NCBI GenBank assembly: GCA_041649615.1
Contig: JBAZMT010000053.1
Coordinates: 1 to 5,683, forward strand
Direction: 5' to 3'
From: JALOAR01 sp041649615
GTDB taxonomy: Bacteria > Patescibacteriota > Minisyncoccia > UBA6257 > Colwellbacteraceae
DNA: 5,683 bases
This document shows positions 1 through 4,877 of the stretch, in pieces. Positions within the stretch are counted from its first letter, which is position 1, and every line of letters starts with the position of its first letter. The notes below the pieces were generated by a model. It searched no databases and was not told where the DNA came from. It saw only the letters and a list, made by a program, of their open reading frames with translations. A program made the position numbers and the translations under genes.

Positions 1-770
1 GCATCTACGCCAGCTTGGCCTACCATCCCGTGGCGGTGGACATCCATAGCGGCCTGCTGGACGCCTTCACGCCGGAACAGGTGCAATTCATCGAGAGCCA
101 CACGGGCAAGACGGCGGCGGATGCGCCGGACGCCTGGTGTGTTTTGCGAGACATGGAATACCCGGTGCAAAAGTGGACACAGAAACAGCCGGACGGGACG
201 TACCTGCCCTATGGGTGTAGCGGCCATCCTGGGAACTGGGACTATTTTCTCCACATGCTGGACGACGCCGACGCGCCGCGCTTCGAGGACGTTGGCCCAA
301 ACGACGCCTACGAGTCGCGCCAGTGTCGGCGCATCACATCGGCCACATTCGAGATTAGCCTAGCTGCCGAGGGGCCGTATGACCTGGCTATCCGCTGGCT
401 TGACGAAGCGGGGCACTGGCTTTCGGTGGATGGCGGCGCCACGATGCTAGCGGGCATGGGTTCGGGCCAGTGGGATACGCTGGACGTGACGGTGGAAGAT
501 CGGCGGTTTACGATCACCGGCGATGGGGCCGCGGTGCATATGGTTCGCGCCGTGCCCGTGGACGGCGGCGGAGAACCACCTGAGCCGCCCGTGGACCCTG
601 TAGACTGGGACGCCATGCTGGCACAGATCGACGTGGCAACCGACGCGCTGGAACGCTGCTACGCGGAGATGAGCGAGGCTGTGGAGCGGCTGAATGTGGC
701 AGAGATGAAACGGCGCGAGGCCAGCGAGGCGCTGATAACGCTCAAGGCGATGATAGAGGGGGAACTGTGA
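1..770 (+). CDS. Glycoside-hydrolase-like protein, C-terminal part (5' truncated)
   Basis: The frame is open from the first bases (the first full codon is at 3) to the TGA at 768-770, giving 255 visible residues. The TTG at 15 has no ribosome binding site in front of it, so the real start is upstream of the window. Numbering from that TTG: residues 1-110 contain aromatic-rich stretches (WCVLRDMEYPVQKW at 41-54, SGHPGNWDYFL at 69-79). Residues about 105-182 look all-beta (CRRITSATFEISL, LAIRWLDEAGHWLSV). A Gly/Pro linker follows (GGGEPPEPPVDPVDW, 184-198), then a helical tail to 251 whose first part fits a coiled coil (L202, I205, L212, M219, V223, L226). The beta part resembles, from memory, C-terminal regions of glycoside-hydrolase-like proteins in Chloroflexota. 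No catalytic residues are visible here. The helical tail could trimerise the protein or attach it to the virion. The coding frame is certain; the function is tentative. Confidence 0.6.
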   Translation, partial: IYASLAYHPVAVDIHSGLLDAFTPEQVQFIESHTGKTAADAPDAWCVLRDMEYPVQKWTQKQPDGTYLPYGCSGHPGNWDYFLHMLDDADAPRFEDVGPNDAYESRQCRRITSATFEISLAAEGPYDLAIRWLDEAGHWLSVDGGATMLAGMGSGQWDTLDVTVEDRRFTITGDGAAVHMVRAVPVDGGGEPPEPPVDPVDWDAMLAQIDVATDALERCYAEMSEAVERLNVAEMKRREASEALITLKAMIEGEL

Positions 771-1414
771 GCGTCACGCTATTCTGCGGCGATTGCTTGG
801 AGATACTGCCGACGCTCACGGGCATAGGCGCCGTGGTGACAGACCCGCCGTATGGGATAGCCTACGACACTGAGCACTCGACACAGCAGGGGCTACGGCG
901 CTATGCCATGCTAGAGGGGGATAGCGCGCCCTTTGATGTGCGCCCGTTCTTGCAGTTCCCAGACGCGCTAGTGTGGTGTAGGCCGCAATGCACCATAGGC
1001 ATACCGATAGGCGCGGGGGCTTGGTACGCATGGGACAAGGTAACAAAGAACGACCTGAAGGTACGCATCGGAGAATGTGAGTTCGCTTGGCATAAGAACG
1101 CGACCAAGCCGCGCATGTTCCGGCACCTATGGAGCGGGGCATACCGGGCGTCCGAGAATGGCGAGGCGTCCTTGCATCCGACACAAAAGCCTGTTGCTCT
1201 CATGCGCTGGTGCATCGAACGGCTACGTTTACCAGAGGGCGCGACGATCCTTGACCCGTACATGGGCAGCGGGACCACGGGCATAGCGGCGGTACAGATG
1301 GGATACAACTTTATCGGTTGCGAGATAGACCCGACATACTTTGAGATTGCCAAGCGGCGCATTGAGCAAGCGCAGCAGCAGATCGCCATGCCCTTGGAGG
1401 TGGTCGCGTCATGA
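767..1414 (+). CDS. Beta-class site-specific DNA methyltransferase (N6-adenine or N4-cytosine)
   Basis: This 215-residue protein should transfer a methyl group from S-adenosylmethionine to the amino group of adenine or cytosine in a specific DNA site. Motif IV is TDPPYG at 25-30. The N6/N4 methylase signature HPTQKP is at 137-142. The SAM-binding motif DPYMGSGTTG is at 163-172, followed by GCEIDPTYFEIAKRRI at 184-199. Catalytic motif before SAM motif is the beta-class order. DPPY is most often seen in adenine enzymes but does not exclude N4-cytosine. The region between (about 30-136) must hold the target-recognition part, with EFAWHKN at 105-111 and FRHLWSG at 118-124 conserved in phage members. 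The start is GTG, overlapping the upstream stop as GTGA, with a purine-rich site AGAGGGGGA at 755-763. No restriction endonuclease gene is visible, so it is probably an orphan phage enzyme. Eight of its 15 isoleucine codons are ATA, unlike its neighbours. The target sequence cannot be read from the protein. Confidence 0.93.
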   Translation: MSVTLFCGDCLEILPTLTGIGAVVTDPPYGIAYDTEHSTQQGLRRYAMLEGDSAPFDVRPFLQFPDALVWCRPQCTIGIPIGAGAWYAWDKVTKNDLKVRIGECEFAWHKNATKPRMFRHLWSGAYRASENGEASLHPTQKPVALMRWCIERLRLPEGATILDPYMGSGTTGIAAVQMGYNFIGCEIDPTYFEIAKRRIEQAQQQIAMPLEVVAS

Positions 1415-2205
1415 GCAAGCTCAACTGTCATTGGCAGCTCCGTGCCAACTGGATGCGCCGCGTCCACTTCTCGGCTGAGTACGTGAAAATGATTGATCCA
1501 CCCGAGGACGCGCAAGACATCTTTCCTGACAAGAAGATCATCGGACGCATCTACATGGATGATGGGACTGAGGGGCGCTACTACACGCGGGGCAGGCTAG
1601 GCGCGGCTGATTACTTTGAGCGATGCTTGCCGCTTTATCGCAAGGCACGGGGCGTGGCTATTTGGGAAAACGTAAACGAGCCAGCGGTGATTCACACCAC
1701 GGGCCAGCGCGAGTCGCTGGACGAATTTACCGCTGAGTGGTGCCGCCTGTGCCATGCCGAGGGCCTGCGCTGCGTGGTGGGCAATTTCAGCGAGCGCAAC
1801 CCGGCGGACGGGACTATTGCTGAGTTCGTGCGGATGCTGAGCACGGGGGATTATCTATCATTCCATTGCTACGATGCGCCACGGCTGGGCTCGCATGGCT
1901 ACGTGCTGCGCTATCGGCAACTGATAGCCGAGATACGGCAAGCGGGGCTGCGCGTCCCTCCTGTGCTGATCGGAGAGACGGGCATCGACCTGGGCATTGT
2001 GGGCATGGGGCGCAAGGGCTGGCAGAAGGCCAAGGGGCTGGACTGGGGCGAATACCGCGATGAGCTTATCGCCTATGATCGGGAGCTATGCGAGGATGAT
2101 GAGGTGGCCGGGGCGTTTCTTTTCACCGCGGCACCGACGAAGGACTGGCGCTCGTTCGGGATAACGGAGAAGCAAGCTAGAGACTTGGCGGAGCGATTAG
2201 GTTAA
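1411..2205 (+). CDS. Small clan GH-A-type glycoside hydrolase (TIM barrel)
   Basis: This 264-residue protein has the hallmarks of a retaining glycoside hydrolase with a (beta/alpha)8 barrel. NCHWQL (5-10) fits strand beta-1. AIWENVNEP (83-91) is the beta-4 Asn-Glu-Pro motif, with E90 as likely acid/base. SFHCYD (150-155) fits beta-6. PVLIGETGID (184-193) is the beta-7 motif, with E189 as likely nucleophile. GAFLFTAAPTKDW (234-246) fits beta-8. No signal peptide or binding module is seen, and the length is near the minimum for such a barrel. The ATG overlaps the methyltransferase stop as ATGA, with GGAGG at 1396-1400. In a phage, it could cut host surface polysaccharide, sit in the tail, or act in lysis together with the next gene. 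It lacks the DxE signature expected of GH25 lysozymes. The fold and two glutamates are well supported; the substrate and exact family are unknown. Confidence 0.8.
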   Translation: MSKLNCHWQLRANWMRRVHFSAEYVKMIDPPEDAQDIFPDKKIIGRIYMDDGTEGRYYTRGRLGAADYFERCLPLYRKARGVAIWENVNEPAVIHTTGQRESLDEFTAEWCRLCHAEGLRCVVGNFSERNPADGTIAEFVRMLSTGDYLSFHCYDAPRLGSHGYVLRYRQLIAEIRQAGLRVPPVLIGETGIDLGIVGMGRKGWQKAKGLDWGEYRDELIAYDRELCEDDEVAGAFLFTAAPTKDWRSFGITEKQARDLAERLG

Positions 2206-2253
2206 TGGCCCTCCGCCGCGGCATCGGCCAGGACACACCGCGGCAAAGGGCCA
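2206..2253 (+). terminator. Long GC-rich hairpin directly after the GH gene, terminator-like
   Basis: The left arm TGGCCCT (2206-2212) pairs perfectly with AGGGCCA (2247-2253), and GCCGCGG (2215-2221) pairs with CCGCGGC (2238-2244). The two stems are separated by a symmetric 2x2 internal loop (CC opposite AA), and the apical loop is 16 nt (2222-2237). It begins on the base after the stop codon at 2203-2205. No T-run follows on either strand, so it is not a classical intrinsic terminator. It could slow polymerase, protect the 3' end of the upstream mRNA, or separate two parts of the operon. Confidence 0.5.
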
Positions 2254-2315
2254 CGAATAGTATAGCGCATCTATGAACAAATGTCTATAGGTTTCCTGGC
2301 AGAAAAGGACAACGC
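2254..2315 (+). promoter_or_regulatory. AT-richer leader before the membrane coiled-coil gene
   Basis: This is the only stretch of the window that is clearly AT-richer than its surroundings and carries no gene. It holds TATA-like hexamers (TAGTAT at 2258-2263, TATAGG at 2286-2291), but neither has a recognisable -35 box at 16-18 bp, so a promoter is only a possibility. A good ribosome binding site, AAAAGGA (2303-2309), lies 6 nt before the ATG at 2316 and fixes that start. Confidence 0.25.
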
Positions 2316-2615
2316 ATGGACCCAGCATTGTGGGACGCTCTCAAGTACGTCGTCGGGGCGGCGGGGGGCATCATCGCGGCAGTGGGCGGCTTGTTTCTGC
2401 AACGGCGCAAGGATGAATCAGAGCTACGCAAGGATCTCATGGCGCGCATCGACCAATTACAGCAGCACATTGACAAGCTGGAAACCAGGGTAGCCAACAA
2501 GGATAACCGAATCGCCGAGCTGGAAAAGCGCGTTGACGAGCTCGAAGGGGAGAATACCCGGCTCAAAGCCGAGCTAGCGCGGATATGTGGCGAGCGCCAT
2601 GAGAAGGGCGCATGA
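2316..2615 (+). CDS. Small single-pass membrane protein with leucine-zipper coiled coil (holin-like candidate)
   Basis: This 99-residue protein has two clear parts. Residues about 8-28 are a hydrophobic, Gly/Ala-rich segment (YVVGAAGGIIAAVGGLFL at 11-28) followed at once by Arg-Arg-Lys (30-32), which predicts the C-terminus on the cytoplasmic side. Residues about 37-90 form a near-ideal heptad pattern. The a positions are I45, I52, V59, I66, V73, N80 and L87. The d positions are L41, L48, L55, K62, L69, L76 and L83. Beta-branched residues at a and leucine at d usually mean a parallel dimer. The gene follows a hydrolase gene, so it could be a holin or another lysis accessory, resembling XhlA-type proteins in layout. 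However, small membrane proteins with coiled coils also have other phage roles. The ATG at 2316 is set by AAAAGGA at 2303-2309. Topology is well supported; the lysis role is inferred from size and position. Confidence 0.72.
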   Translation: MDPALWDALKYVVGAAGGIIAAVGGLFLQRRKDESELRKDLMARIDQLQQHIDKLETRVANKDNRIAELEKRVDELEGENTRLKAELARICGERHEKGA

Positions 2616-2618
2616 CCC

Positions 2619-3458
2619 GTGCGCCATATTGTCAGACATATACGGTATGTGCATCGGGCGGAATCGTTTCGGTGCGTCCTGATTGGCGACACGCACCTGG
2701 GCAACATCCACTGTGACGAGCGCACGCTCAAGATGCTGGCACAGCGCATCGTAGATGAGCCCAACACCTATTGGTTGGGGCTTGGCGACTACGCGGAGTT
2801 CATTAACTTACGCGACCCGCGTTTCGACCCGAACGAGCTGCCAGTGTGGATGTTCGGCGCAGCGGAACTTAGCGATATTGCTAAGGCAGAGGTGACGCGG
2901 TTTCTGGACATCATGGGGCCTACGCGGGAGAAGTGCCTGGCGCTGTGTAGCGGCAATCATGAGGACAGCATCCTGAAACACTCGGAGCATGACGTCTATT
3001 CGATGATCGTAGACGGTTTGGCCGTGCAAGGCCAGGACCATCGGCTGGATCATCGTGGCTTTCTCTCATTGCGCTTTGGCCTGTCGAGCGATGCCAAGCA
3101 CGGCGGCACGGAGACCATACGGTTCTTCTTGAGCCACGGGAGCGGCGGCGGCGCAACGCCAGGGGCCACGGCCAACCGCGTGGACCGGCTGGCTACGCAG
3201 GTGGACGGTGTTGACGTGGTCGCATCGGGGCACACGCACCGCCATCAGTACCAGGCGCGGGCGGTGTGGCGGCCGGGTTTTAGGCGGGGCCTGGTGCACC
3301 GCGACTTGGTGCATTGTATCAGCATCCCGGCGCTGTGCTCGGATATGGCATACGCGGAGCGCCGCGACATGGCGACGCTAGCCACGGGCTGGACGGAGCT
3401 GGAAATCACGCCGGATAGCCGGACGATCAAGGTGAGCACGAACCTGTCAGGAGGATAG
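2619..3458 (+). CDS. Calcineurin-like metallophosphoesterase
   Basis: This 279-residue protein carries the full dimetal phosphoesterase motif set in order: GDTH (D24, H26), GLGDY (D57), SGNHED (N113, H114), LSHGSGG (H173) and SGHTH (H205, H207). These residues bind two metal ions and cleave phosphomonoesters or phosphodiesters in this superfamily. No signal peptide or membrane segment is visible, so it should act in the cytoplasm or be packaged in the virion. The start is GTG at 2619, 3 nt after the upstream stop. The in-frame codon before it belongs to no longer frame, and the purine run GAAGGG at about 2603-2608 is the best ribosome site. A later GTG at 2649 has none. Phage members of this fold include protein phosphatases, nucleic-acid phosphatases and SbcD-like nucleases. 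The sequence does not decide between them. Its position between a membrane protein gene and a structural gene is unusual. Confidence 0.9.
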   Translation: MRHIVRHIRYVHRAESFRCVLIGDTHLGNIHCDERTLKMLAQRIVDEPNTYWLGLGDYAEFINLRDPRFDPNELPVWMFGAAELSDIAKAEVTRFLDIMGPTREKCLALCSGNHEDSILKHSEHDVYSMIVDGLAVQGQDHRLDHRGFLSLRFGLSSDAKHGGTETIRFFLSHGSGGGATPGATANRVDRLATQVDGVDVVASGHTHRHQYQARAVWRPGFRRGLVHRDLVHCISIPALCSDMAYAERRDMATLATGWTELEITPDSRTIKVSTNLSGG

Positions 3459-3461
3459 GGC

Positions 3462-4076
3462 ATGGTAGACAACATAGACATCACGCCGGGGACGGGGAAA
3501 TCCGTTCGCACCGATGACGTTAGCGGCGTTCACATGCAGATCGTCAAGCTGGACGGCGGCGGCGATGGGCTGAGCGTGCCTGTCGTGGCCGGGCAACAGA
3601 CCAAGGCCGCGAGCTTGCCCGTGGCGATCGCCAGCGACCAGGACGCGCTAGCGGTGACGGGGACGTTTTACCCGGTGACACAGCCGGTATCTGTTGCTGA
3701 TCCTGTGGCCGTGACGGGCACATTCTACCAGGCCACACAGCCCACGAGCGACAACGGCCCGGCGTGGACGAGTAGTTACCAGCACACAGCCAGCGCGGAC
3801 GCTAGCGCGGGGGCCGATGCGACGGCGGCGCCAACGAGCGGGCAGAAGATCGTGGTGGACGACATCATCCTGAGCACGGGCGTGGCTTTGACGGTGACAT
3901 TCGAGGACGAGACCGCGGGGACGGACCTGCTGGTGCTCTACATGCCCGCCAACGGGGTGGCGCAGGTGACACCGCGCGGACGCATCAAGCTGCCCGTGGC
4001 TGACAAAAAGCTGCGCATCAAGACCAGCGCCGCGGGGGCCGTGGCTTGCACCGTCTGCTACCACTCGGAGAGCTGA
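3462..4076 (+). CDS. Probable phage virion surface protein with internal VTGTFY repeat
   Basis: This 204-residue protein has no enzyme motif. Its N-terminus, TPGTGKSVRTDDVSGVHMQ (8-26) followed by IVKLDGGGDG, closely matches a segment I know from many phage structural proteins (typically ATDDVGGVHYQ followed by VKL and GADG). It is followed by low-complexity beta-type sequence (SLPVAIASDQDAL) and two copies of a short repeat: AVTGTFYPVTQPVS (64-77) and AVTGTFYQATQPTS (83-96). A Ser/Ala/Thr/Asp-rich stretch (103-126) leads to a C-terminal all-beta domain, about 128-204 (KIVVDDIILS, ALTVTFEDE, LLVLYMPANG, KKLRIKTSAAGAVACTVCYH). The ATG has a near-consensus AGGAGG at 3449-3454, the strongest in the window, overlapping the end of the phosphoesterase gene and suggesting high expression. 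Likely a capsid decoration or tail-associated protein; which one cannot be decided. The role is inferred from the N-terminal motif and the neighbours. Confidence 0.68.
   Translation: MVDNIDITPGTGKSVRTDDVSGVHMQIVKLDGGGDGLSVPVVAGQQTKAASLPVAIASDQDALAVTGTFYPVTQPVSVADPVAVTGTFYQATQPTSDNGPAWTSSYQHTASADASAGADATAAPTSGQKIVVDDIILSTGVALTVTFEDETAGTDLLVLYMPANGVAQVTPRGRIKLPVADKKLRIKTSAAGAVACTVCYHSES
3651..3749 (+). repeat. In-frame tandem repeat encoding AVTGTFYxxTQPxS twice
   Basis: Two copies of a 14-residue unit lie 57 bp (19 codons) apart, at 3651-3692 and 3708-3749. The protein units share A-V-T-G-T-F-Y, T-Q-P and the final S. At DNA level the copies differ at several third positions (for example ACGTTTTAC against ACATTCTAC), so the duplication is old rather than a recent slippage event. 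Such units usually form short beta strands or linkers in virion proteins. Confidence 0.75.
4065..4074 (+). repeat. Junction decamer TCGGAGAGCT, copy 1 (ribosome binding site for the LamG gene)
   Basis: TCGGAGAGCT occurs here at the end of the virion surface gene (it codes for part of HSES and runs into the stop) and again exactly at 4868-4877. GGAGAG at 4067-4072 lies 6 nt before the ATG at 4079 and selects that start over an in-frame ATG at 4046, which lies inside the preceding gene. Confidence 0.6.
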
Positions 4077-4078
4077 CC

Positions 4079-4867
4079 ATGCCATATCCTGTAGCGGCAG
4101 CGAGAGGGAGCAAGGCGCCTGTGGTGTCCGGCAATGGTTTGCTGAGCGGCCTCCTCGTGTATTGGCCTCTCAGCGAGGAGTCGGGCAATCGCGCCGACCT
4201 GCACAGCAACGGGTATACGCTGACGGAAGGGGGCACGTTGGGCGCCGCCGATGGTCTGGTATACCCCAAGGCGGCGCTATTCGCGGCGGGCGCCGACAAC
4301 TACCTCACCAGAGCCCTGGCCGGGTGCGCGCTCATCAACTTCAGCGCGGCGACGCCGTTCACCATTGCTGTATGGTGCTATCCGACAGCGTTCCATGTCG
4401 AGCCCGGTGACACACCCTATTACTACCGCCAGATCATCAACATGAACCTGGGCAGCACATTCAGCGGCGGCTGGCTGCTGCAATCGACGGCGCTAGTCGG
4501 CGAGGACCTGTGGGGCTGGTATACCCTCATCGGCAAGACGGGCGGCCCGGTGGCGTTCGACCACCACTCCGCGCCGCCAGTGGGGTTCGTGGCCAACGCT
4601 TGGCACCTCATCGCCCTCACTCACGATAGCAACGACTTCCTCTGGTATATGAACGGGGACACCGAGACGGATACCAACGCCATCGCCTTCACTGCGGCCT
4701 CGGGGGGCGAGCTCAGCATAGGCATACGCTCCCCCGGCACGTTAACGCAAAACTACGACGGGCGCCTGGGGCCTATCGCTATATGGAACCGAGCCCTTAC
4801 CGTCGCCGAGTTGAATGCCTTTTACAACGCCGGGGCGGGGTTGCCCTACGCGCAGTTGACAATGTGA
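4079..4867 (+). CDS. LamG / concanavalin A-like lectin domain protein
   Basis: This 262-residue protein is almost entirely one LamG-type jelly-roll, a fold used for binding glycans or proteins. Landmarks: LLVYWPLSEESGNRADLHSNG (25-45), FTIAVWCYP (94-102), NAWHLIALTHDSNDFLWYMNG (173-193), and the typical end DGRLGPIAIWNRALT (227-241) with VAELNAFYNAGAGLPY (242-257). This order (lead strand, central strand, 'W' strand, terminal strand plus short helix) is the usual LamG_3 pattern. About 20 residues at the N-terminus are outside the domain and could attach it to another virion protein. No signal peptide is seen, as expected for a virion component. The ATG at 4079 is 2 nt after the upstream stop and has GGAGAG at 4067-4072. 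In this setting it is probably a receptor-binding or adhesion protein on the tail fibre or capsid. The fold is secure; the ligand is unknown. Confidence 0.87.
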   Translation: MPYPVAAARGSKAPVVSGNGLLSGLLVYWPLSEESGNRADLHSNGYTLTEGGTLGAADGLVYPKAALFAAGADNYLTRALAGCALINFSAATPFTIAVWCYPTAFHVEPGDTPYYYRQIINMNLGSTFSGGWLLQSTALVGEDLWGWYTLIGKTGGPVAFDHHSAPPVGFVANAWHLIALTHDSNDFLWYMNGDTETDTNAIAFTAASGGELSIGIRSPGTLTQNYDGRLGPIAIWNRALTVAELNAFYNAGAGLPYAQLTM

Positions 4868-4877
4868 TCGGAGAGCT
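4868..4877 (+). repeat. Junction decamer TCGGAGAGCT, copy 2 (ribosome binding site for the beta-helix gene)
   Basis: It is identical to positions 4065-4074 and fills the whole 10-nt gap between the LamG stop codon (4865-4867) and the ATG at 4878. It supplies the GGAG (4870-4873) that supports this start. Confidence 0.6.

Noticed and set aside
901..1515. Long antisense open frame (204 codons) over the methyltransferase
   Set aside because: It lies opposite a gene with a full motif set, its translation has no recognisable domain, and GC-rich DNA produces such open antisense frames by chance.
2258..2291. Sigma70-type promoter in the gap before the membrane coiled-coil gene
   Set aside because: TATA-like hexamers exist, but no matching -35 element stands at 16-18 bp. 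It is kept only as a low-confidence leader.
2281..2493. Alternative plus-strand start ATG at 2281 giving a 70-residue product
   Set aside because: It has no ribosome binding site, is out of frame with the membrane coiled-coil gene and has a composition unlike a real protein.
2285..2767. Antisense open frame (160 codons) across the membrane coiled-coil gene
   Set aside because: Its product is a Ser/Arg/Cys-rich string typical of a reversed coiled-coil coding region, and it crosses two well-supported genes.
4046..4078. Longer version of the LamG gene starting at ATG 4046
   Set aside because: The extra 11 codons lie wholly inside the preceding gene, no ribosome site precedes them, and GGAGAG lies at a good distance before ATG 4079.
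3648..4085. Antisense open frame (145 codons) over the virion surface gene
   Set aside because: Arg/His/Ala-rich translation without domain pattern; it is the complement of a repeat- and GC-rich gene.
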